From NCBI GenBank assembly GCA_021791615.1, contig JAJYWG010000316.1, forward strand, positions 1 through 5,398: DNA of 5,398 nucleotides, read 5' to 3'. Made by a program: the position numbers and the translations under genes. Every line of letters begins with the position of its first letter. The stretch's first letter is position 1. Shown piece after piece: positions 1-4,571 of the stretch. The stretch is from Actinomycetes bacterium (GTDB taxonomy: Bacteria; Actinomycetota; Acidimicrobiia; Acidimicrobiales; RAAP-2). Below the pieces are notes generated by a model. It made no database searches. It was not told the DNA's origin and worked only from the letters and a program-made list of their open reading frames with translations.

Positions 1-70
1 CTGTGCCCTCAGGAACCCAGACCCAGCGCGCCGCTTCCAGCACTTGTTCGGAGGTGAGCACCGAACTCAT
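1..70 (-). CDS. 5' end of an unidentified gene, truncated by the window edge
   Basis: Read on the minus strand, an ATG at 70-68 opens a frame with no stop to the window edge. It encodes 23 complete codons starting MSSVLTSEQVLEAARWVWVP. The stretch looks like a real N-terminus: a short polar start, then an amphipathic helix and an aromatic WVWVPE motif. It loosely recalls the N-terminal segment of some actinobacterial GNAT acetyltransferases, but that is only an impression from about 23 residues. An in-frame ATG at 82-80 could add four residues. No Shine-Dalgarno and no TANNNT box at leaderless spacing were seen for either start. The gene diverges from the recombinase at 272. No function is assigned. 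Confidence 0.4.
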   Translation of the reverse strand, partial: MSSVLTSEQVLEAARWVWVPEGT

Positions 71-113
71 CGTAAGACCCATGCGTTGAGCCGAGCGCCG
101 AGTGACCGTTATC

Positions 114-138
114 GCGCGCCACAGATGCGATGGCGCGC
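114..138. repeat. 8-bp perfect inverted repeat with 9-bp spacer
   Basis: The arms GCGCGCCA (114-121) and TGGCGCGC (131-138) are exact reverse complements separated by CAGATGCGA. The element lies in the divergent region between the left-edge gene and recombinase 1. No T-tract follows on either strand, so it is not a classical terminator. It could be an operator, a transcript hairpin or a recombinase binding site; the sequence does not decide between these. Confidence 0.6.
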
Positions 139-258
139 CTCTGCCACCTATCGCTCCGCACGATCGCGTTCTCGATTCCTTCGTACCGCCGGTCGGTGAG
201 CATAGGGTCGCCGCTGACATGGAGGGCTAGGAGGGCTTTGCTGGAACTCCCATCTACC

Positions 259-265
259 AGGGAGG
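259..265 (+). promoter_or_regulatory. Ribosome binding site of recombinase 1
   Basis: AGGGAGG ends 6 nt before the ATG at 272. This is a strong Shine-Dalgarno that fixes this start. It contrasts with the TA and methyltransferase genes in this window, which appear leaderless. Confidence 0.75.
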
Positions 266-271
266 CCCATC

Positions 272-1180
272 ATGACCACTGTCCAGTCCGCCACGCTCGC
301 TGTCGAACTGCCGACTGGTGATCCACATCGAGAAGCCGACATCGCTGCCGCCGCGTTCCTCGCCCGTTACTCGGGTCGTACGCTCGAGTCCTACCGCTAC
401 GACCTGCGGTCGTACTTCCAGTGGGCTACAGACGTGGGACTGGCGGTCATGGAAGCGACCCGTCCCCATATCGAGCTCTACCGCGCCGCGCTCGAGGCAA
501 GAGGGCTGGCACCGGCGACCATCGACCGCCGCCTGTCGACGGTCTGCGGCTTCTATCGCTTCGCCCATATCGACGGGCGCATCGGCGCCAACCCGGCCCA
601 GTACGTGCGCCGCCCGACGGTGCATCGCTCCGAAGGGCGCGGGCTTGACCGTTCCGAGCTCGGGCGCTTCCTCTTCACTGCCGAGTGTTTCGACCACGAT
701 CATGGCGCCCTGGCAGTGCTCCTCGGCCTGAACGGCCTGCGAGTGAGCGAAGGGTGCAGCACGAATATCGAGGACCTCGGCATCGAGCGCGGGCACCGGA
801 CGCTCTGCATCTTGGGCAAGGGTTCAAAGCCCGCCACCTTCCCGCTTGTGCCGCGCACCGCGCGCACGATCGACCTCGCCGTCGGAGAACGCCACGCCGG
901 TCCCATCCTGCACAGAGCAGATGGTGCCCGGCTCGACCGCCGCACCGCGCACCGTTGGGTCCGCTCGATCGGCCGGCGTGCCGGGCTGGGCAACGTCCAT
1001 CCCCACATGCTTCGGGCGGCCTTCATCATGGCCGCGCTCGACGCCGGTGTGCCGTTGCGAGACGTCCAGCTGGCTGCTCGTCACGCCGATCCGAGAACGA
1101 CGACGGTGTACGACCACCGCCGCCAGGGGCTGGACCGCCACGCTGCCTACGTAGTCGTCGCCTTTGTCGCGGGAGGCTGA
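272..1180 (+). CDS. Tyrosine recombinase/integrase, XerC-like (copy 1)
   Basis: This 302-aa protein is a site-specific DNA breakage-and-rejoining enzyme of the phage integrase/Xer family. The N-terminal core-binding (SAM-like) domain covers about residues 22-115, including FLARYSGRTLESYRYDL and TIDRRLSTVCGFYRF. The catalytic domain covers about 124-300. The complete catalytic set is visible: R157 (GLNGLRVSE), K183 (LGKGSK), H245 and R248 (HPHMLR), H271 (ARHADPRTT) and nucleophile Y280 (TTTVYD). Length and layout are normal for Xer-like integrases, so it looks intact. The usual LRHSF/LRHTF after the HxLR motif is LRAAF here and in copy 2, a subfamily trait. The start is the ATG behind AGGGAGG. 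It is about 80% identical to the recombinase at 3464 in the same orientation. It differs from copy 2 at several positions around the catalytic Arg (SEGCSTN against SEACATN). Target sites are unknown. Confidence 0.93.
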   Translation: MTTVQSATLAVELPTGDPHREADIAAAAFLARYSGRTLESYRYDLRSYFQWATDVGLAVMEATRPHIELYRAALEARGLAPATIDRRLSTVCGFYRFAHIDGRIGANPAQYVRRPTVHRSEGRGLDRSELGRFLFTAECFDHDHGALAVLLGLNGLRVSEGCSTNIEDLGIERGHRTLCILGKGSKPATFPLVPRTARTIDLAVGERHAGPILHRADGARLDRRTAHRWVRSIGRRAGLGNVHPHMLRAAFIMAALDAGVPLRDVQLAARHADPRTTTVYDHRRQGLDRHAAYVVVAFVAGG

Positions 1181-1222
1181 GCGTATGGGTCACCGACAGC
1201 GCTGCGGCACTGGCCGAGAAGG

Positions 1223-1234
1223 TACCCTGGAGCG
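1223..1234 (+). promoter_or_regulatory. Putative leaderless promoter (-10) of hicBA
   Basis: TACCCT at 1223-1228 fits the actinobacterial -10 consensus TANNNT. It is followed by exactly 6 nt before GTG at 1235, which would put the transcription start on the first base of the codon. No recognisable -35 lies 16-18 nt upstream and there is no Shine-Dalgarno. The leaderless reading is an inference from spacing. Confidence 0.5.
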
Positions 1235-1447
1235 GTGACCAGCGCCGAACTCGTCTTTGTGGTCGAAGAAGCGCCCGAGGGTGGCTACGTCGCTCGTGCG
1301 GTGGGAGAGTCGATCGTCACCGAAGCTGATGGCCTCGACGCGCTGCGGGACATGGTTCGAGACGCCGTTGCCTGCCACTTCGATGAGAAGGAACGACCGA
1401 GCGTCGTGCGGCTGCATCTCGTCCATGACGAGCTCTTGGCAGTGTGA
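1235..1447 (+). CDS. hicB: HicB-like short antitoxin
   Basis: This 70-aa protein resembles the HicB (UPF0150-type) fold. Such proteins bind and neutralise the HicA mRNA interferase. The pattern LVFVVEEAPEGGYVARAVG, then an acidic TEAD turn and the helix LRDMVRDAVACHF, matches the partially degraded RNase-H-like HicB core (beta-beta-beta-alpha). It ends in a VVRLHLVHDELLAV strand. It stops after the core and has no C-terminal HTH or RHH domain, so DNA binding, if any, would differ from long HicB proteins. From memory, close homologues are often labelled 2-oxoisovalerate dehydrogenase subunit, which does not fit a 70-aa protein beside HicA. The GTG start is chosen by the leaderless-type -10 box 6 nt upstream. 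The stop overlaps the next start (GTGA), implying translational coupling. The antitoxin-first order is opposite to E. coli hicAB. Confidence 0.8.
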   Translation: MTSAELVFVVEEAPEGGYVARAVGESIVTEADGLDALRDMVRDAVACHFDEKERPSVVRLHLVHDELLAV

Positions 1448-1689
1448 GGCTGCCGCGCGACCTGAGTGGTCGCGACCTTGCAGCGCTGCTCCGGCGCCAC
1501 TACGGCTATGACATCGTCCGTCAGACGGGCAGTCACCTCCGTTTGACGACGACGGTCTCGGGCGAGCACCGCGTCACCGTGCCTGCCGGCGGTCCGCTCC
1601 GAGTTGGCACGTTGGCGGCCATCCTCGGCGAAGTCGCGTCGCACCATGGGATCACGAGATCCGAATTGGAAGAGCGCCTTTTCGGCTGA
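1444..1689 (+). CDS. hicA: HicA-like mRNA interferase toxin
   Basis: This 81-aa protein matches HicA, a double-stranded-RNA-binding-fold ribonuclease that cleaves mRNA when its antitoxin is lost. Visible hallmarks are the N-terminal SGRDLAALLRRHYGYDIV (alpha1 into beta1), then RQTGSHLRL with the expected catalytic histidine H31. After that come the HRVTVP strand and LRVGTLAAILGEV, the usual G-T-L-xx-I-L helix. The histidine often found just after the VP strand is replaced (VPAGGP). The GTG at 1444 overlaps the hicB TGA by 4 nt and has no strong Shine-Dalgarno, so it is probably expressed by coupling. The C-terminal tail HHGITRSELEERLFG completes the last helix, and the gene looks intact. Its role here is probably stabilisation of the island or stress response; that is inference. 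Confidence 0.8.
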   Translation: MRLPRDLSGRDLAALLRRHYGYDIVRQTGSHLRLTTTVSGEHRVTVPAGGPLRVGTLAAILGEVASHHGITRSELEERLFG

Positions 1690-1791
1690 CGTCCCGCCCG
1701 ATCGCCATATCCCCTATTGACGATCGAAACGCGGATCACCCCTCGCCCAGATCGCCGGATCTGCGCGCCCCCGGATCAGACCACATGCCAC
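1690..1791. other. Convergent intergenic gap rich in GATC
   Basis: This spacer separates the convergent hicA and phosphotransferase stops. It contains six GATC tetramers, at 1700, 1722, 1734, 1750, 1758 and 1774. It also contains a 6-bp stem CAGATC/GATCTG (1748-1753 and 1758-1763) with a GCCG loop, which could act as a weak bidirectional terminator. No T-tract follows the stem on either strand. Confidence 0.35.
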
Positions 1792-2580
1792 TCATCCGAG
1801 GGCGTGGAGGAACTGGTCCCGATTGCGCTCGAACCACTTCTGGCGGCGGTCATAGCGGGCTTGGCCGCCCATATGGTTCCACATGTCGACAAAGGCCGGC
1901 TCGCCGTCCTCGACTCGTCGACGAACGAACCGCCCACCGGTCTCGATGGCCTTGGCCAACACGTCTAGAAACGGCTCCCGGCCGGGCGGCAGCCCGTAGC
2001 CATCGGCGACAACCCGAAGCCGGTGGAACGCATCGAGCGACCCGCGGCCCAGACGGGCGGCATCTTCGGGGGTATCGATCGGCACGCACATCTTGGCCAG
2101 CTGAGCGAGGTCATAGATCGGCCGGCCGGGCGCTACGAAGTCGAAGTCCAAAAAACCAACCGCCAGTTCGTGACGGTAGACCACGTTCTCGGGGCACACA
2201 TCGTTATGACACATGATCGGACCGCCCGCGGGATCGGCCAGCTCGTCACACCACGGAACCCCTGATGGCCACACGAAACCGGCCACGGCGCGGTGATAGC
2301 CGGCCAGCAACTTGGACGTCGAGGCCAACGCTGCATCGGACTGGGACCACTCTGGGAACGGGGGACATGGCACCTCCCCCTCGACAAACACCAGTCGCTC
2401 CCGGCCGTCGGGATCGATGCCCACCGGTTCGGGGACGCCATCGAAGCCGCTGGCGCGGACGTACCGCAAGAGTTCGTGGATCACCCCGGTGCGGACATTG
2501 CCGGGACGCAAGACATGCGCGCCCGAGCGGATGACCTTCCCCGCGTTGGCGACTCCCCCGGCCAGGATTTCCTCGCTCAC
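1792..2580 (-). CDS. Aminoglycoside phosphotransferase (APH)-fold kinase family protein
   Basis: This 262-aa protein belongs to the APH/choline-kinase-like superfamily, which transfers phosphate from ATP to small molecules. The Brenner-type catalytic loop is clear: HNDVCPENVVY with H125, D127 (catalytic base), P130 and N132. It is followed by FLDFDF with D145 and D147 in the Mg-binding DFG-equivalent position, then the YDLAQLA helix typical of APH C-lobes. The short N-lobe (about residues 5-70) carries a glycine-rich LAGGVANAGKVIRSG strand pair. No classical VAIK-type lysine is obvious. It resembles the actinobacterial group sometimes labelled phosphotransferase enzyme family or trifolitoxin-immunity-type. 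The substrate cannot be deduced, and antibiotic resistance should not be assumed. The start is GTG with GAGGAG (2589-2594) 8 nt upstream, and an in-frame TGA closes the frame just before. It is convergent with hicA and co-directional with the TA pair upstream. Confidence 0.85.
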   Translation of the reverse strand: MSEEILAGGVANAGKVIRSGAHVLRPGNVRTGVIHELLRYVRASGFDGVPEPVGIDPDGRERLVFVEGEVPCPPFPEWSQSDAALASTSKLLAGYHRAVAGFVWPSGVPWCDELADPAGGPIMCHNDVCPENVVYRHELAVGFLDFDFVAPGRPIYDLAQLAKMCVPIDTPEDAARLGRGSLDAFHRLRVVADGYGLPPGREPFLDVLAKAIETGGRFVRRRVEDGEPAFVDMWNHMGGQARYDRRQKWFERNRDQFLHALG

Positions 2581-2588
2581 TCCATCAT

Positions 2589-2594
2589 CTCCTC
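2589..2594 (-). promoter_or_regulatory. Ribosome binding site of the phosphotransferase
   Basis: On the minus strand GAGGAG lies 8 nt before the GTG at 2580. An in-frame TGA lies just upstream, so no longer N-terminus is available. Confidence 0.7.
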
Positions 2595-2604
2595 ACTCCA
2601 TCAC

Positions 2605-2620
2605 CTTGCGGATGAGCAAG
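2605..2620 (-). repeat. Small stem-loop in the phosphotransferase leader
   Basis: CTTGC (2605-2609) and GCAAG (2616-2620) pair around a 6-nt loop. One more C-G pair forms between 2604 and 2621. The hairpin would sit 10 nt upstream of the Shine-Dalgarno in a minus-strand transcript. A regulatory role is possible but unproven. Confidence 0.3.
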
Positions 2621-2678
2621 GAGAGCCGCGCCGAAGTCGCCACTCCCGGAAACGGCTCGAGGTATCTCCGAACGGCGA

Positions 2679-2694
2679 GTCCGTCGTGACGGAC
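2679..2694. repeat. 7-bp inverted repeat between the TA pair and the phosphotransferase
   Basis: GTCCGTC and GACGGAC are exact reverse complements separated by GT. The element lies 43 nt past the antitoxin stop and about 100 nt before the phosphotransferase start. No T-tract follows on the minus strand and the 2-nt centre is tight for an RNA loop. A protein-binding dyad or weak terminator are both possible. Confidence 0.4.
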
Positions 2695-2736
2695 CAAGTT
2701 GCCCTGACCGCCGGCTTGCGGGCGCTATTGGAGTTG

Positions 2737-3063
2737 CTACGAGGCCTGTTGGCGGAGGTGCCGCTGTAGGTGGGTGAGGTGGCGCTGGGCGGCGCGCAGT
2801 TCGGCTTCGGCGTCGCTGAGACCGGCCTGTTCTTCTTGGATGCGTTCAACGATCCACGATCGGGCGAGGGTCGATCCCGGGACGCCGGCTGCGTCGGAGA
2901 TGGACTGGAGCGCGGCGACCTCGTCGGGGTTCAGCCGGATCGAATACACGGTGGAGCGACCCCTGTTCGGCCGGGTGATCTTGGCTCCTTCGGGGATAGG
3001 GGCATCTCGGTTGCTCTCCGACGCCTCGGTTTCGGCCTCGATGATCTTGTCTATGTCGCTCAT
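2737..3063 (-). CDS. Ribbon-helix-helix antitoxin (BrnA-like position) with coiled-coil tail
   Basis: This 108-aa protein is the probable DNA-binding antitoxin of the toxin encoded just upstream. Residues 1-36 form an acidic, flexible head. Residues 37-78 form a ribbon-helix-helix: strand STVYSIRL, helix PDEVAALQSISDAAG, then helix PGSTLARSWIVERIQEE. Residues 79-108 continue as a predicted helix with hydrophobics near heptad spacing (L82, L89, L96, L99, L103), a likely coiled coil. The start is ATG at 3063, which overlaps the toxin TGA by 4 nt (ATGA). It has GGGAGG (3071-3076) 7 nt upstream. The frame stays open further upstream to 3384, but that extension is a shadow of the toxin gene. RHH antitoxins usually repress their own operon, and AGTAC repeats sit at the operon promoter. 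Confidence 0.75.
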   Translation of the reverse strand: MSDIDKIIEAETEASESNRDAPIPEGAKITRPNRGRSTVYSIRLNPDEVAALQSISDAAGVPGSTLARSWIVERIQEEQAGLSDAEAELRAAQRHLTHLQRHLRQQAS

Positions 3064-3344
3064 GGTCGTTCCTCCCGATAGCGGCGGATGTCGATCTCGT
3101 TGGATTTCCATCCGTTCACGCCGTAGGTGATTCCGGCTTCTTCGACGGTGATCACGGTGACGAGGTGGCCGGCGCTGGTCGAGTTGCCGATGGTCCTCAC
3201 CGACCGTCCCGATCGGCTGGCCGGATCGGGGTCGATGCGGAGAGCGTCGGGGTCTTCGAGTGCCTCGCTCGCCCATTCCACTTCGATCCCATGGCGTTCT
3301 CGCATGTAGTCGGCCCGGTAGGACCAGTCCACTCCTGCCACCAC
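3060..3344 (-). CDS. BrnT-like toxin (RelE-fold ribonuclease family, probable)
   Basis: This 94-aa basic protein has the BrnT-like order of features. An N-terminal helix includes RADYMRERHGI. Next come a helix VEWASEALEDPDA and an acidic IDPDPASRSG segment. The core strands follow as VRTIGNS and LVTVITVEE, and the C-terminus is SNEIDIRRYREE, where BrnT proteins carry conserved Arg and Tyr. BrnT toxins are ribonucleases that block translation and pair with an RHH antitoxin encoded downstream, as here. Similarity is by pattern only; some relatives are mislabelled transposase in databases, to my recollection. The start is uncertain: GTG codons occur at 3344, 3341 and 3332. A TACACT -10 box (3353-3348) ends exactly 6 nt before the GTG at 3341, which favours a leaderless 93-aa product. 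Confidence 0.68.
   Translation of the reverse strand: MVAGVDWSYRADYMRERHGIEVEWASEALEDPDALRIDPDPASRSGRSVRTIGNSTSAGHLVTVITVEEAGITYGVNGWKSNEIDIRRYREERP
3071..3076 (-). promoter_or_regulatory. Ribosome binding site of the RHH antitoxin
   Basis: On the minus strand GGGAGG lies 7 nt before the ATG at 3063, inside the end of the toxin gene. It decides against longer starts in the open frame. The antitoxin thus has its own strong translation signal, while the toxin appears leaderless. Confidence 0.75.
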
Positions 3345-3347
3345 ACA

Positions 3348-3366
3348 AGTGTAGTACTAAGTACGA
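3348..3366 (-). promoter_or_regulatory. TA operon promoter with AGTAC heptad repeats (putative operator)
   Basis: On the plus strand two tandem 7-mers AGTACTA (3353-3359) and AGTACGA (3360-3366) stand side by side. They also create the dyad GTACT-A-AGTAC (3354-3364) and the palindrome TAGTACTA (3352-3359). On the minus strand the -10 candidate TACACT (3353-3348) abuts this block. Tandem 7-bp repeats are a known operator style for RHH repressors such as Omega and ParG. Autoregulation by the RHH antitoxin is therefore a reasonable inference. No -35 was recognised. Confidence 0.5.
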
Positions 3367-3448
3367 CGAGGTGGTGGTGGGCATGTGAATAGGCGCAAGT
3401 CGGCGCCACCGACCCTGGGTGTTGGCTTGGCCTCCTCACCTGCCACCG

Positions 3449-3454
3449 AAGGAG
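3449..3454 (+). promoter_or_regulatory. Ribosome binding site of recombinase 2
   Basis: AAGGAG lies 9 nt before the ATG at 3464. It supports that start over the in-frame upstream start at 3419, because the MTT... N-terminus then matches copy 1. Confidence 0.7.
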
Positions 3455-3463
3455 AAGGCACTC

Positions 3464-4375
3464 ATGACCACACTGCACCCGACAACTCAGCTGTTGGCTT
3501 CGTGGGACGAGCCGATCGCACCGGACGAGGCCGAACTCGCCGCTGTGGCATTCCTCGCCCGCTACAGCGGCCGAACCCTCGACGCCTACCGTCACGATCT
3601 GCGCAACCTCTTCCAATGGGCCGCCGATCACGACTTGGCGGTGCTCGAGGCAGCCCGCCCCCACCTCGAGATGTACCGCTCATCCATGGAGGAACGCGGT
3701 CTGGCCGCCTCGACGATCGACCGTCGCCTGTCCACGGCGTGCGGCTTCCACCGCTTCGCGCACATCGACGGACGGATCTCCTCCAACCCGGCCCAATACG
3801 TGCGCCGACCCACCGTGCACCCAACCGAGCGGCGCGGGCTGGACCGAGGAGAGCTCGGACGGTTCCTCTTCACTGCCGAGCGGTTCGATCACGCCCACGC
3901 CGCGCTAGCCGTGCTGCTCGGGTTGAACGGGCTACGGGTGAGCGAAGCATGCGCGACCAACATCGAGGACATGGCCTTAGAACGAGGCCACCGAGTGCTG
4001 CGCATCATCGGCAAGGGCAACAAGCCCGCCCTCATCCCGCTCCTGCCGCGCACGGCCCGCACCATCGACCTAGCGGTCGGGGAACGGCGAGACGGCCCCA
4101 TTCTGTTGCGCCATGACCAGCAGCGCCTGGATCGGCGCACCGCGCACCGCTGGGTGCGATCGATCGGCAAGCGGGCGGAGCTCGGACTGGTACATCCCCA
4201 CATGCTGCGAGCAGCTTTCATCATGGCTGCCCTCGACGCCGGCGTACCCCTCCGAGAAGTCCAAGTAGCCGCCCGCCATGCCGACCCAAGAACGACCACG
4301 GTCTACGACCGGCGACGCCAGGACTTCGATCGGCACGCCACCTACGTCGTCGTCGCCTTCGTCGCCGGCGGCTGA
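3464..4375 (+). CDS. Tyrosine recombinase/integrase, XerC-like (copy 2)
   Basis: This 303-aa site-specific recombinase is a close paralogue of the gene at 272. Hand alignment gives about 56 differences in 274 gap-free residues from FLARYSG to the C-terminus, or about 80% identity; the first 29 residues are divergent. The catalytic residues are all present: R158, K184 (IIGKGNK), H246 and R249 (HPHMLR), H272 (ARHADPRTT) and Y281. The core-binding domain spans about 23-116 and the catalytic domain about 125-301. The start at ATG 3464 is chosen for the AAGGAG and the shared MTT start. An in-frame start at 3419 would add an unlikely proline-rich 15 residues. It is divergent from the TA operon, and the intervening region (3345-3448) may carry both promoters. 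The upstream flanks of the two copies show no evident similarity, so a recent simple tandem duplication is unlikely. Confidence 0.93.
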   Translation: MTTLHPTTQLLASWDEPIAPDEAELAAVAFLARYSGRTLDAYRHDLRNLFQWAADHDLAVLEAARPHLEMYRSSMEERGLAASTIDRRLSTACGFHRFAHIDGRISSNPAQYVRRPTVHPTERRGLDRGELGRFLFTAERFDHAHAALAVLLGLNGLRVSEACATNIEDMALERGHRVLRIIGKGNKPALIPLLPRTARTIDLAVGERRDGPILLRHDQQRLDRRTAHRWVRSIGKRAELGLVHPHMLRAAFIMAALDAGVPLREVQVAARHADPRTTTVYDRRRQDFDRHATYVVVAFVAGG

Positions 4376-4571
4376 CTCTCCCAACCTCTCCGGACGAACC
4401 ACCTCCCCGGCCGGCACCATCGTCGGGTTCCCCTAAACATTCGCGGTCGCGCCCCATATCAACAGAGAGAGCGCGTCCCAGAACGCCGGGTCTGCAGCGC
4501 AGCGCTGATAACACGTACATCGCCTGGAGGGTGATTTTGTTCGGCAGCAACCCGACCACTAAGTTGGTCTC
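4376..4571. other. Intergenic region between recombinase 2 and the methyltransferase
   Basis: No convincing gene was found here. It holds small dyads: CGCG-GT-CGCG (4442-4451) and CAGCGC-A-GCGCTG (4495-4507). It also holds a GGAGG at 4526-4530 followed by an open frame (GTG 4531 / TTG 4537) that is out of phase with the methyltransferase, and a probable promoter at the right end. No T-tract terminator is visible after the recombinase. The minus strand encodes a phrase faintly like an IS256-type transposase C-terminus (see findings). Confidence 0.4.
4537..4571 (+). promoter_or_regulatory. Putative leaderless promoter of the methyltransferase
   Basis: TTGTTC (4537-4542), a 17-nt spacer and TAAGTT (4560-4565, fitting TANNNT) are followed by 6 nt and then codon ACG at 4572. 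That is the spacing expected when transcription begins on the first base of the start codon. The same -10-to-codon geometry is seen at the hicBA and brnT-like genes. The -35 matches TTGACA only in its first three bases. Confidence 0.45.

Noticed and set aside
86..114. Possible promoter TTGAGC-17-TTATCG for recombinase 1
   Set aside because: The -10 matches the consensus poorly and the spacing to the gene is long. It is not supportable.
254..796. 180-aa minus-strand open frame inside recombinase 1
   Set aside because: It is antisense to a gene with a full catalytic set. Long antisense frames are expected in high-GC coding DNA. No family motif is visible.
685..1329. 214-aa plus-strand frame overlapping recombinase 1 and hicB
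   Set aside because: It is Arg/Pro-rich, typical of an out-of-frame shadow, and crosses two well-supported genes.
1717..1968. 83-aa plus-strand frame across the hicA-kinase gap
   Set aside because: Most of it is antisense to the kinase C-terminus. It has no ribosome binding site and no recognisable motif.
3064..3384. N-terminal extension of the RHH antitoxin frame
   Set aside because: It overlaps the whole toxin gene out of frame and is Arg/Pro-rich. The GGGAGG site and ATGA overlap support the start at 3063.
3385..4116. 243-aa plus-strand frame overlapping recombinase 2
   Set aside because: It has shadow composition (Arg, Pro, Ala) and lies out of frame over the recombinase with no motif.
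4391..4436. Possible terminator hairpin after recombinase 2 (GAACC ... GGTTC)
   Set aside because: The arms are only 5 bp, the loop is long and there is no T-tract.
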